A DNA stretch of 64,000 nucleotides, taken from Alopecurus myosuroides (Eukaryota; Streptophyta; Magnoliopsida; Poales; Poaceae). The stretch spans positions 208,654,445 to 208,718,444 of the forward strand of contig CM054060.1 of the NCBI GenBank assembly GCA_028641055.1. The letters run 5' to 3'. The translations under genes were made by a program, and so were the position numbers. The notes beneath the pieces were generated by a model. The model was not told the DNA's origin, searched no databases, and saw only the letters and a list, made by a program, of their open reading frames with translations. Numbering within the stretch: position 1 is the stretch's first letter; each line of letters begins with the position of its first letter. Below, piece by piece: positions 33,054-43,969 of the stretch.

Positions 33054-34982
33054 TCAAGTGAAGTTAGACGCATCGATCACATTTAGTTCATTCCTCAAAC
33101 CCCGAAACCTTGGTTCATCAAGGGCCTTCGTGAAGATATCCGCAAGTTGATCCTTTGTCGACACATAGGAGAGATCAATATCGCCCTTCGCAACATGATC
33201 CCGAATGAAGTGATGTCGAATTTCAATGTGCTTCGTCTTGGAGTGAAGAACGGGGTTGTAGGCGATCTTGATAGCACTCTCATTGTCGCACAAGAGGGGC
33301 ACCTTGTCGAAGTCGATACCATAATCTCGCAAAGTTTGCCGCATCCATAGCAATTGAGCACAACAACTAGCCGCGGAGATGTACTCGGCCTCGGTGGTGG
33401 AGAGGGCGATGCAGTTTTGCTTCTTGGAAGACCAACAAACGAATGAGCGACCAAGAAATTGACAACCACCGAATGTAGACTTCCTATCCGTCTTCTCGCC
33501 CGCATAGTCCGCATACGAGTATCCAATGAGCTGAAAGCTTGAACCCTTGGGATACCAAAGATCGAAGTTTGGGGTATGAACCAAATACCGAAAGATGCGC
33601 TTAACTGCTTCAAAATGACTTTGCCTCGGAGAGGCTTGAAACCTTGGACATTTACCTACGCTATACATGATATCGGGTGTAGATGCACAAAGGTAGAGCA
33701 AAGAGCCAATCATGGAGCGGTATACCTTTTGATCTACCTCTTTACCATTCGGGTCGGGTTTCAAGTCAATAGTCGTGGACATGGGAGTTTTCATAGGCTT
33801 GGCATCATGCATGTTGAATCTCTTGAGCATGTCTTAAGTATACTTGGCTTGCTTGATGAAGGTGCCTTCGGGGTGTTGCTTGATCTCAAAGCCAAGGAAA
33901 TACTCCAACTCTCCCATCATAGACATCTCGAATTTATCCGTCATAAGCTTGCAAAACTCATCACTGAATGCGGTGTTAGTAGAACCAAAAATGATATCAT
34001 CCACATAGAGTTGGCATATGAACAAGTCACCTCCGACCTTTTGGGTGAAAAGGGTGGGATCGATTAAACCAACATTGAAACCATGATCCAGTAGAAACTC
34101 TTTAAGATGCTCATACCATGCATGTGGAGCTTGTTTAAGTCCATAGAGCGCCTTATCGAGTTTGTAGACATAATCGGAGTGATTGGGATCCTCGAAACCC
34201 GGAGGTTGCTTGATATGTACCAATTCATGGATGGGACCATTTAAGAATACACTTTTCACATCCATTTGTTGTAGTTTGAAATTATGATGAGAAGCATATG
34301 CAAGCAAGATACGAATTGATTCAAGACGAGCTACGGGAGCGAAGGTTTCACCGAAATCCACACCTTCGACTTGAGAAAAGCCTTGAGCCACCAATCTCGC
34401 CTTGTTGTGAATGACGATGCCATCTTTATCTTGTTTGTTCTTGAAGATCCACTCAGTGCCGATTATGTTCTTGCAATCCTTAGGTCTTGGTACTAAGTTC
34501 CACACCTTATTGCGCTCGAAATTGTTGAGCTCATCGTGCATAGCTTCAAGCCAATCTTGATCTTCAAGTTCTTCATAGACTTTCTTGGGCTCAATGTGAG
34601 AGACAAAAGAATGAGCCTTGCTAAATTCCGCCAATTGTCTTCTTGTGACTACCCGTCCACGAACTTGTCCAAGAATCATGTCCTCTGTGTGACCGACACG
34701 AGCAAGATTTTCTAGCCTTCTCTTTGCCCTACGAGCTAGTAACTCCTCCAAAGACTCCTTGGATATGGCTTGATCATCACCTTCATCATCGGAGTCATGT
34801 CCATCTCTTTCTTGATCTTGATCTTCAATGGGAGATGGATCTCTTATGTGTTGGGTTTGATCACCAAAATGAGTGTCTTGTCCTTGTCCTTCATTGTGAG
34901 CTTGGCCTTGAGTGTTAGCTTGGCCTTGATTATGAGCTTGGCCTTGAGTGTTAGCTTGGCCTTGATTATGAGCTTGGCCTTG
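33054..34982 (-). pseudogene. pol (degenerate): reverse transcriptase and RNase H of element B (pol C-terminal part)
   Basis: A minus-strand frame carries the Copia reverse transcriptase: a KARLVAQGFSQVEGVDF block, MDVKSVFLNG, the catalytic LYVDDIIFGS, and QMDV/YGLKQAP blocks. A stop (TAA near 33831-33833) interrupts at a position where glutamine is usual in the family. The same frame then continues with RNase H, including TEAEYISAA and a CDNESAIKIA block with its acidic residue, to the stop at 33054. Upstream, the frame passes through a Gln/Gly/Asn/Ala-rich linker made of short repeats (about 34880-34982), where element C is inserted. The remainder of pol lies beyond C, from 39197. RT copies genomic RNA to DNA and RNase H removes the RNA strand. 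Confidence 0.9.
34880..34982 (-). repeat. short coding tandem repeat in the integrase-RT linker of element B
   Basis: Plus-strand units of about 36 bp (CTTGGCCTTGAGTGTTAG and CTTGGCCTTGATTATGAG alternating) encode Q-A-N/H-T/N-Q-G repeats. The other side of C, at 39192-39270, continues with similar units, so C landed inside the array. Confidence 0.85.
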
Positions 34983-36054
34983 TGTCGTGGGATAATCACG
35001 GCAGACGTTACCGGGGGTAACTGATCTTGGGGCAAGACGACACAGGCGTTTGGGAGAGGGTTTAGCTCAGAGGAAAACATGATGCAACTCGATCTGGTAG
35101 CCGGCAATCAAAGTCGCCGAGTCTCCGATCTTGATATAATAACTCAACTCTGGGGTTACACTAGATGCTCGATACCAAACGATATTGCTAGGGTTCTTAG
35201 ATCTCTTTGTCTTGTACACAAGGATTATCCTGGTTCGACCTCTCCATGGGAGATAATAGCTTACTTCCAGCTGGGATCTTATTAGCAATCGATCTAGAGG
35301 CTCGGGCTGCAATGTCGCCGAGACCTGGAATTTAGCTCGGGCTGACTCTCGCCGAGACCTGGAATTTGGCCGACTCTCGCGAGACCTGGAATTTGGCTCG
35401 TGCTGACTCTCGCCGAGACCTGGAATTTGGCTCGTGCTGACTCTCGCCGAGACCTGGAATTTGGCCGACTCTCGCCGAGACCTGGAATTTGGCTCGTGCT
35501 GACTCTCGCCGAGACCTGGAATTTGGCTCGTGCTGACTCTCGCCGAGACCTGGAATTTGGCCGACTCTCACCGAGACCTGGAATTTGGCCGACTCTCGCC
35601 GAGACCTGGAATTTGGCTCGTGCTGACTCTCGCCGAGACCTGGAATTTGGCCGACTCTCACCGAGACCTGGAATTTGGCCGACTCTCGCCGAGACCTGGA
35701 ATTTGGCTCGTGCTGACTCTCGCCGAGACCTGGAATTTGGGGTTTCTACCCGAAATCTCTCGCCGAGACCTATGACCTAGGAGCCTGCTTATATGGGCGG
35801 CTGGTCTCCTGGTCGTACAAGGTAAAAGCTGGGTCATACCATATTAAGAGTCCTAATCTAGGTCCCCTGCGTGACCTCCAAGTCTTGAGTCTCCAACTTG
35901 TACAAGGTTTCCGGGTCTTCCAGAATCTTCCTTCTATAGCATCTTCCAAAGCTGAGTTACCCCCAGACCAGGCTTTGCCTCCTGGCCGGGTCTCGCTTCT
36001 GGCTGGTCATATTTTCTTCGTCCTTAGGGGTACCAGGTTATCTTTCCCCCAACA
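34983..36054 (-). repeat. element C 3' LTR (element orientation)
   Basis: Ends are TGTCGTGGG and CCCCCAACA. It contains an internal tandem array (about 35312-35740) of 34-bp and 28-bp units based on CTCTCGCCGAGACCTGGAAT. On the minus strand a TATA-like CATATAAG lies at 35795-35788. Confidence 0.93.
35312..35740. repeat. GCCGAGACCTGGAATTTGG minisatellite in C LTR copy 1
   Basis: Alternating units end in GGCTCGTGCTGA (34 bp) or GGCCGA (28 bp), about 13-14 in all. Some units carry a G-to-A change (CTCACCGAG). Because unit lengths are not all multiples of three, long frames on both strands read through it (up to 126 codons); these are artefacts of the repeat. Confidence 0.95.
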
Positions 36055-36649
36055 GTAGCCCCCAAGTTTAAGCTGGATTCGAGCTGGTCTTGTTCTCCTT
36101 CATGATCTTGATTTTAGGCGTCATGTTTCAGGTGAAGCAGCAAGCTCGATCATCCAGGTTAAACTCCCGAAATAAGACAAATAATATATAAAAGGATAAA
36201 ACCCGGTTATTCTTCCTGGGTTCATACGCCTCCAGGTTTGTCTCAATAACATCCCATAAATCATGTTTCTTCCTGGGTTCTTATGCCTCCAGGTTACCGA
36301 GGTGGGTCCTCTCAATATGTCGATGGTTTAGATGACTCTTTTGCAAACCTTTAACTGTAAGCCGGCTTTCGCATGGATTATCACTGCTGAACTCACTCTG
36401 AAAAACAGGGTCAGTTAAGTCCCCATGGGCATCATAACTGATTGAGATTACAGGAGAGCAAACAGGCCATATAAGTGTGAGTCACATCGAGCTTAAGCAA
36501 GATAGGCAAGGATTATACTGGCGGCATAAAAGCCAGGTCTTAGGATTGCAGCTACAAACTATTCAAGTAAGAGCCCCCAAGACCCGGATCAATGTTTATA
36601 AAGTAAAGGCTTAATTGTGCAACATTACCACATTGATCCATATACTGTT
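36055..36649 (-). other. non-repetitive interior of element C next to the 3' LTR
   Basis: Begins (minus-strand end) with the polypurine tract at about 36055-36070. The rest is AT-rich with no coding frame above about 64 codons. A short repeated phrase about Gly-rich pyrimidine (TTCTTCCTGGGTTC...GCCTCCAGGTT) occurs twice at about 36212-36236 and 36267-36294. Confidence 0.6.
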
Positions 36650-37903
36650 GCCAAGAACTCTTTGGGCAACATTAATCGAAGTTGTGAAGCACTCTTGGAC
36701 TAAGCTTATACTAATAGGATATTTCTCAATATTGCGAAGCACTCTCGGGCCAAGCTAATATAAATTTTTGCGAAGCGCTCCGGGCCATGCTAACCGAAGT
36801 TGCGCAACACTCTTGGGCTAAGCTAATATTAATAGAATATTTTACAATATTGCGAAGCACTCTCGGGCCAAGCTAATATAAATTTTTGCGAAGCGCTCCG
36901 GGCCATGCTAACCGAAGTTGCACAGCACTCTTGGGCTAAGCTAATATAAATTTTTGCGAAGCGCTCCGGGCCATGCTAACCGAAGTTGCGCAGCACTCTT
37001 GGGCTAAGCTGATATAAATTTTTGCGAAGCGCTCCGGGCCATGCTAACCGAAGTTGCGCAGCACTCTTGGGCTAAGCTGATATAAATTTTTGCGAAGCGC
37101 TCCGGGCCATGCTAACCGAAGTTGCGCAGCACTCTTGGGCTAAGCTGATATAAATTTTTGCGAAGCGCTCCGGGCCATGCTAACCGAAGTTGCGCAGCAC
37201 TCTTGGGCTAAGCTGATATAAATTTTTGCGAAGCGCTCCGGGCCATGCTAACCGAAGTTGCGCAGCACTCTTGGGCTAAGCTGATATAAATTTTTGCGAA
37301 GCGCTCCGGGCCATGCTAACCGAAGTTGCGCAGCACTCTTGGGCTAAGCTGATATAAATTTTTGCGAAGCGCTCCGGGCCATGCTAACCGAAGTTGCACA
37401 GCACTCTTGGGCTAAGCTAATATAAATTTTTGCGAAGCGCTCCGGGCCATGCTAACCGAAGTTGCGCAGCACTCTTGGGCTAAGCTGATATAAATTTTTG
37501 CGAAGCGCTCCGGGCCATGCTAACCGAAGTTGCGCAGCACTCTTGGGCTAAGCTGATATAAATTTTTGCGAAGCGCTCCGGGCCATGCTAACCGAAGTTG
37601 CGCAGCACTCTTGGGCTAAGCTGATATAAATTTTTGCGAAGCGCTCCGGGCCATGCTAACCGAAGTTGCGCAGCACTCTTGGACTAAGCTGATATAAATT
37701 TTTGCGAAGCGCTCCGGGCCATGCTAACCGAAGTTGCGCAACACTCTTGGGCTAAGCTGATATAATTTTTTGCGAAGCGCTCCGGGCCATGCTAACCGAA
37801 GTTGCGCAGCACTCTTGGGCTAAGCTGATATAAATTTTTGCGAAGCGCTCCGGGCCATGCTAACCCAAGTTGCGCAGCACTCTTGGGCTAAGCTGATATA
37901 GAA
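36650..37903. repeat. 68-bp tandem array in element C
   Basis: Units read TTTTTGCGAAGCGCTCCGGG, then CCATGCTAACCGAAGTTGCG, then CAGCACTCTTGGGCTAAGCT, then GATATAAA. About 16 near-identical units of 68 bp follow a few more divergent or shortened units at the left (with TATTGCGAAGCACTCTCGGG). Homogeneity is high; most differences are single bases such as GCACAG for GCGCAG. AGCGCT is a palindrome in every unit. Confidence 0.97.
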
Positions 37904-38088
37904 TCATACTCAAAATCATCGGGGATTGAACCGTACGTACGTACCATGCCGATGAGGATGTTGACCCGGCCGATTGTGATGACAGATCCGGATTCGAGCA
38001 GATCCGACTCTGGCCCCCAGCCAAAATCGTCCACCATCTTCTCTCCTTCGGGGTTGATGTAGATCTCGCCGATGATGAGGTTCTTCAT
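37888..38088 (-). CDS. short leader frame of element C (66 codons)
   Basis: Starts ATG 38088 about 45 bp after the primer-binding site. Residues include MKNLIIGEIYINPEG and an acidic stretch, and the frame ends inside the tandem array. It has no recognisable domain. It may be the remnant of the start of a gag gene or an upstream frame kept for packaging. Its proximity to the primer-binding site suggests that it is retained as leader RNA rather than as a protein gene. Confidence 0.3.
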   Translation of the reverse strand: MKNLIIGEIYINPEGEKMVDDFGWGPESDLLESGSVITIGRVNILIGMVRTYGSIPDDFEYDSISA

Positions 38089-38131
38089 GTTCTCCCGAGC
38101 TTCTCCCGTGATGTAAACACCTTTGGACGCA

Positions 38132-38150
38132 GGCCCCACGGTGGGCGCCA
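38132..38150 (-). other. primer-binding site of element C
   Basis: Minus-strand TGGCGCCCACCGTGGGG follows the LTR end by two bases. This class is not initiator Met-tRNA; many grass Gypsy elements use similar TGGCGCC sites. It is the only such site in the window. Confidence 0.8.
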
Positions 38151-38152
38151 AC

Positions 38153-39191
38153 TGTCGTGGGATAATCACGGCAGACGTTACCGGGGGTAACTGATCTTGG
38201 GGCAAGACGACACAGGCGTTTGGGAGAGGGTTTAGCTCAGAGGAAAACATGATGCAACTCGATCTGGTAGCCGGCAATCAAAGTCGCCGAGTCTCCGATC
38301 TTGATATAATAACTCAACTCTGGGGTTACACTAGATGCTCGATACCAAACGATATTGCTAGGGTTCTTAGATCTCTTTGTCTTGTACACAAGGATTATCC
38401 TGGTTCGACCTCTCCATGGGAGATAATAGCTTACTTCCAGCTGGGATCTTATTAGCAATCGATCTAGAGGCTCGGGCTGCAATGTCGCCGAGACCTGGAA
38501 TTTAGCTCGGGCTGACTCTCGCCGAGACCTGGAATTTGGCCGACTCTCGCCGAGACCTGGAATTTGGCTCGTGCTGACTCTCGCCGAGACCTGGAATTTG
38601 GCTCGTGCTGACTCTCGCCGAGACCTGGAATTTGGCCGACTCTCGCCGAGACCTGGAATTTGGCTCGTGCTGACTCTCGCCGAGACCTGGAATTTGGCCG
38701 ACTCTCACCGAGACCTGGAATTTGGCCGACTCTCGCCAAGACCTGGAATTTGGCTCGTGCTGACTCTCGCCGAGACCTGGAATTTGGCCGACTCTCACCG
38801 AGACCTGGAATTTGGCCGACTCTCGCCGAGACCTGGAATTTGGCTCGTGCTGACTCTCGCCGAGACCTGGAATTTGGGGTTTCTACCCGAAATCTCTCGC
38901 CGAGACCTATGACCTAGGAGCCTGCTTATATGGGCGGCCGGTCTCCTGGTCGTACAAGGTAAAAGCTGGGTCATACCATATTAAGAGTCCTAATCTAGGT
39001 CCCCTGCGTGACCTCCAAGTCTTGAGTCTCCAACTTGTACAAGGTTTCCGGGTCTTCCAGAATCTTCCTTCTATAGCATCTTCCAAAGCTGAGTTACCCC
39101 CAGACCAGGCTTTGCCTCCTGGCCGGGTCTCGCTTCTGGCTGGTCATATTTTCTTCGTCCTTAGGGGTACCAGGTTATCTTTCCCCCAACA
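38153..39191 (-). repeat. element C 5' LTR (element orientation)
   Basis: 1039 bp, one 34-bp minisatellite unit shorter than the other LTR. Minisatellite at about 38482-38880; TATA-like CATATAAG at 38932-38925 on the minus strand. Confidence 0.93.
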
Positions 39192-40734
39192 CCTTGAGTG
39201 TTAGCTTGGCCTTGATCGATGGAATGATCTTGATCATTATCTTGGCCTTGATTTGTAGCTTGAGGGCTTGGTGCATCTTGTTGGGTAGCTTGTGCATAAA
39301 TGGGTGTAGTCAATTGCTCCACTTGAGTAGAGCATAGTCCTTCTCCCTCCGTCATCTGGTAACCCTCAATGGGGATTATTTCACCAATCCTCATTCTTCT
39401 TATGACGATGGGAGGAATCACATCTCCTACAACACCATGATCTATACGGCCCCCTTGGGACCCATTATCCTCATCAAACACCACGTCTATAGCTTCTTCA
39501 ACTTGTACGGTGGACTTGTTGTAGACTCTATAGGCCTGAGCGTTTGTGGCATAAACAACAAAGATACCCTCATATGACTTGGCCTCGAATTTTGACAATC
39601 ATTTAATTCTCTTACGAATGAAGCACTTGCAACCAAAGACCTTGAAGTATGAAACATCCAGCTTCTTGCCCATGAGAATCTTATAAGGGGTCTTGTTCAA
39701 GATATTGTGGAGATACAACCGGTTGCTAGCATGACAAGTAGTGGAGACGGCTTCGGCCCAAAAGTTGTATGGGGAAGAGAATTCCGCAATCATAGTCCTT
39801 GCCGCGTCCATTAGTGTCCGGTTCTTCCTCTCCGCCACACCATTTTGTTGAGGGGTATAGGGAGTGGAATATTGATGAGCGATCCCCTTGTTCCTAAGAA
39901 ATCCCTCCACGGTGTAGTTCTTGAACTCGGAGCCATTATCACTCCAGATTGCCATAATGCTCGTATTGTGTTGGCGTTCCACCAAAGTGATGAACTCGAT
40001 GACCCTCTTTTGAGTCTCACTCTTCCTCTTGAAGATGTACACCCAAAAATATCTTGAATAGTCATCCACAATCACCAAGCAATACTTCTTGCCTCCAAGA
40101 CTATCATATGATAGGGGACCAAAGAGGTCCAAATGAATGAGCTCGAGGATTCTTGAGGTGGTGATGTTGGTCTTTGTGGGGTGAGCTTATCCATGTTGTT
40201 TTCCAAGAACGCAAGAGCTACACACACAATCTTTGGAAAACTTAGCATTCGTTAGTCCTAGAACATGATTGCCACTTTGAAGGTCATGCAACATCCTCGT
40301 ATTGGTGTGGGCTAATCGGCGATGCCATAGCCAACCCACATCAACTTTAGCCATTAGGCATGTCGCGGCACACGTGTCTCTTTTAGAGAAGTCCACTACA
40401 TACATGCTGTTCTCGACATGCCCAACAAAGGCTTAAGAGTCGTCTCCCAAGTGACAATCACATTCTCTTTATTAAAGAATGAGGTAAAACCACCTTTTGC
40501 AAGTTGAAGGACCGAGATGAGATTGTAGCCAAGGGACTCGACTAGGAGGACATTGTAAATTAATAAATCATTTGAGATAGCCACCTTGCCTCGTCCCAAT
40601 ACCTTTAGCTCGGAGTTATCACCAATAGTGACACAATTGAGATGAGTTAATGGAGGATTAAGTTCACTCATTGCGTCTTTGCTTCCGGTCATATGTTGGG
40701 ATGCACCACTATCCATCGTCCATTTGCTCGACAC
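39192..40734 (-). pseudogene. pol (degenerate): protease and integrase of element B (pol N-terminal part)
   Basis: On the minus strand a protease block WTMDSGASQHM (active-site D-S-G-A, near 40725-40690) begins a frame that is shifted at about 40400. The next frame has the integrase zinc-binding HHCC region (WLWHRRLAHTN, then CSSCVLGKQH), a stop near 40185, the integrase core from 40132 (MDLFGPLSYD with the first Asp; WSDNGSEFKN with the second; NGVAERKNRTL with the Glu), a TGA at 39599-39601, and the post-integrase part up to element C. Integrase inserts the cDNA into chromosomal DNA. The core catalytic residues are all still visible, so inactivation comes from the stops and the frameshift. 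At least one of the stops fits a CGA-to-TGA change. Confidence 0.88.
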
Positions 40735-42035
40735 GGAAGCACTTCCCTACAATAGATTAGTGTCTTGATTTAGGTACCCATCGTTGAATGGGTCCTCATT
40801 TGTTAGCAACAAGGGTCTTTGGAACCCAAATAGTCCAATGATAATCATCACCATAAGAAGTACCAACATATTTAGCATACACATGACTATCTCTAGATTT
40901 CATAAGAACATAAGATGGATTATATTTTCCGGAAAAGTCATTATGAGTGGTGCTCCCCCTAGAGGTGTCACCACCCACAAGGGTGTTGGTCTCCTTGTCT
41001 TTGACCACCTCTCCCTATTTCACAAATTTCACTCCTTGTGAGGGAGAGGTGACCTTCTTGTTGTTCTTCTTGTACTTCTTCTTTGACTTAGCTACATAGC
41101 CAAGTCCCTCCTTTCTATTCTTTACTCTTTGAGGAATCACTTCATTGAGAGTCTTCTCACCTCCTACAAGATTAGTTGCACCACAAGAATTGCTAGGCAA
41201 AGTGCTAATGCAAGTAGATGAAGAGGACATGACTTGCTTATTTGATTGTTGAGCTAGAAGATTTTCACGAGATTTGGTTAGCTTGTCATGGATTTCTTTA
41301 AGAGACGTGAACTCCTTTTCTAGTTTTCCATGACGAGCAACAAGTTCCTCGTGAGCAATTCCTAGCTTCAACTCTTCATTTTCAAGGGTTTTAACAAGAG
41401 CAAGAGATTTTTCATTATCTTTCCTAAGCTTAGAGACACTCATAGCAAAAGTCTCTTCAAGACTCGATAATTTCTCCTCAAGTGAGGCTCTAATGGAACT
41501 CTCATTTTCAAGAGCCTTTTGAAGTTATTTCTGATTGCAAGAGTGACCTCCATGGCTTTCCAAGGTCATGATAATTTCCTCCTTTTCATCTACAGGAGAG
41601 TTAGCATCATCAAGTTGTCGCAAAAGGGCTTTTACTTTCTCCTTAGTCTCACCTTTGAGGCTAGCTAGCCAAATGCCTAGCTCCTTTGCCTCACTATCCT
41701 CCTCACAAACATTTTCAACACAATCCAATAATGAAGGAGAGTTAGTGACGATGGTCTTGGAGTTGGGAGAGCATACCGAAGTGGCTTTTTCCATAAGACA
41801 TGTAGGTCCGATAGCTGCAATCTTATTGGGGGATTCAAATAGAGAGACCGAAGGAGATGAGGCGGTAGCTATGGAAACATGGGCCACACCTACAACTTCA
41901 TCTTCTCCTTCATCTCCGGAGATATAGAATTCCAACACCTCCCCTTCTTGAACATAAAGAGCCCTTGGCACTCTTCTAGCGAAGTTCTTGTTTTGTGGAG
42001 CCTCGGCCTTGTTCTTGCGGACTAGCTTGCCTTCA
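40735..42035 (-). pseudogene. gag-protease linker of element B
   Basis: Minus-strand frames 41971-41525 and 41443-41015 share one phase, separated by a TAA. Residues around 41440-41250 are rich in Lys, Glu and Leu at heptad-like spacing (KLEKEFTSLKEIHDKL) and could form a coiled coil. Lys-rich stretches (KKKYKKNNKK) follow, and a frameshift occurs before the protease at about 40780. Long linkers between zinc knuckle and protease are usual in SIRE-type elements. Confidence 0.7.
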
Positions 42036-43311
42036 TTTTCTTATCTTGGATCAAAAGGGCACTCCTTTACAAAGTGATTTGCACTTCCACAATTGTAGCA
42101 AGTCCTTGGTCTCTCCCACTTCTTCTTGTAGTTCTTGTTTCATGGAGGTCTTGGAGAGCCGGCCTTGTGAGCTTCCCATCTCTTCCAATATCCGTGCATA
42201 GCAAGGGCAATGAACTTATGAGCGCCAGTGTAAGTGTCCTCATAATATTCCTCATCATCATCCTCTTCTTCAACTCGAGCCATTGCCTTTGACTTCAATG
42301 CAAGATTGGGTGTCTTTCCCATTCCTCTTGAGTGAGAAAGAGCATCATCAGCACTCTTGTGTGATAGGGATATGGCGATGAATTCACTAATAACACCAAT
42401 GGAGTTGAGAGAATTGTAGTCCGCCCTCATCCGAATGCTAGTGGAGAGGTTTTTCTCGAAAGGTGTAATAGCTTTGATGAACTTCCTCTTTATCCACTCA
42501 TCGGAGATCTCTTCTTTTTCAAAATCACTCAATTGATTGGCGAGGGTGACAACTCTCCGATATAGCTCCTCGGGGGACTCATCCTCTTGCATAACAAATT
42601 TCCCGGACTTGTCAATGGCCACATCATACTTGGATGATTGAATGCTAGAATTGCCTTGAAACAAAGTGTCAAGCCTGTTCCATGTTTCCTTGGCAGTCTT
42701 GCAACCTCGAATGTGAGTGAGATGCTCCCTTGGAAGAGCCTTTTGAATGATGACAAGGGCCGTCTTGTTGAGTTGGGATTGCACATCTTCCCTAGGAGTC
42801 AAGTTGCTTGGGTCATGGGGATGGAACCCATGAATTACACTCCTACACAAGGTGGTGCAAGAGCCAGAAATATTTGACTCCATTTCAAACTTCCAAGAAG
42901 AGAATTCATTAGTGTTAAGCATGGGAGGAAGTCCAAAATTAAGAATGTGTGGCATTGATACCATTGGATGTATGGAGTCATAATTTTGAGGTGGTGGGAC
43001 TTTTGAGTTGGACCCCAAACCATTAGCCGTTTGAGACTTGGAGCCTCCGGTATTCTCCTTTGCCTTAGCCTTCTGTGTGGCTTTCGCCTTAGCTTTGGCA
43101 ATGTTGTCTTCGATCTCGGTATCGTCCGGAAGAGTTTCCTCTTCCGAACTTTCCGCATCGGAGACATGGGGAGAATCCGTGCGCCCCTTAGATTTAGCCA
43201 TCATTATCTCCATCATCTTCTTGATGGAGGTAACCTCCAAGCCAACACTAGAGCTAACCTTGGACAATTGAGTTTGAATGGTCACAACCGTTGTCTCTAG
43301 GTTAGCTATAG
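42036..43311 (-). pseudogene. gag (degenerate): gag of element B (main part)
   Basis: A minus-strand frame continues from a short piece at 55688-55626 on the far side of element D. It has a Lys/Ala-rich N-terminal region and then a Copia gag core with FSSWKFEMESNI and AKETWNRLDTLF blocks (UBN2/DUF4219-type, roughly residues 130-330). An acidic stretch follows, and after a stop at 42140 a zinc knuckle CYNCGSANHFVKEC at 42100-42059. A further stop near 42040 ends this piece. Gag assembles the particle. The start I prefer is ATG 55688, because it lies about 40 bp from the primer-binding site; the ATG nearest to the main piece is inside D and is not real. Confidence 0.87.
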
Positions 43312-43785
43312 CGTAACATACCAAATTTGCTAAAGTAGGGTGTGTGGTGTGTGTTCATCTCATACATGCATGAAATAAAAATTTAATCATGTTTAAACCA
43401 ATTTAAAACTTGAATTTAAATTGAGTTGAGAAAATACCACAAAACAGTACTTACAATGGGTTGCAAAACTTTGTACTGGAAAATATTCAAATTCACCAAA
43501 GCAAAACATGACAAGGTTGGAAATTTTATGAGGTTTCCAAAAACTATTTTTTGCCAATTTTTCTGTTTGCAAAAAGGCCCCCAAAACCTCTGTTTCTGTT
43601 ATGTTTATAATGGAAAGGACCAACCTGTAAAATTCAGAAGTTGTAGGGGGTTTTCGAAAACTTCCTTTTGTCTTCTACCTTGGGACAGAGGGAACAGCTG
43701 CGCGGCAGCTCGTCCGCGTCGATGCCACCTCCTGGTTGGCCTCCATCGTGCGGATGGGACCCCAGGGAGAGCGCCGTGGTTCCTT

Positions 43786-43791
<6 letters not shown>

Positions 43792-43846
<55 letters not shown>
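43792..43846. repeat. (CT)n microsatellite in element D, about 27 units
   Basis: 55 bp of perfect CT. The homologous position in the F 3' LTR has 22 bp and the F 5' LTR has shorter interrupted CT tracts. Frames of Arg/Glu or Ser/Leu repeats through it are artefacts. Confidence 0.97.
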
Positions 43847-43849
<3 letters not shown>

Positions 43850-43969
43850 GCACCTCGCCTCTCTTTGTAACCCCCACCGAAGAACAAACCCTAACGGAAC
43901 CTAACCTCGTCGGCCGCTGTCGAATCGCCGCCGTTCTGGCCACCCCCGCGCCCCACCGTGCACGCCATC

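Larger units (their letters stand above)
34983..39191 (-). mobile_element. element C: non-autonomous LTR retrotransposon with tandem-repeat interior
   Basis: TSD CCTTG lies at 34978-34982 and 39192-39196. LTRs are 34983-36054 (1072 bp) and 38153-39191 (1039 bp), with an interior of about 2.1 kb. Minus-strand orientation follows from the primer-binding site TGGCGCCCACCGTGGGG at 38132-38150 and a purine tract (ACTTGGGGGCTAC) just before the other LTR. The interior has no gag, protease, integrase or reverse transcriptase, only a short leader frame and a 68-bp satellite-like array. The LTRs differ by about two substitutions, one single-base deletion and one extra 34-bp repeat unit, so this is the youngest or nearly youngest insertion. 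It must have used proteins of another element; the PBS type differs from the Met-tRNA sites of all others here. Confidence 0.93.

Noticed and set aside
35400..35780. Long frames on both strands through the C LTR minisatellite
   Set aside because: Produced by the repeat itself; open on both strands, changed by unit number between the LTRs.
36650..37903. CRISPR-like regular array
   Set aside because: Units are contiguous 68-bp repeats with no unique spacers, within a plant retroelement.
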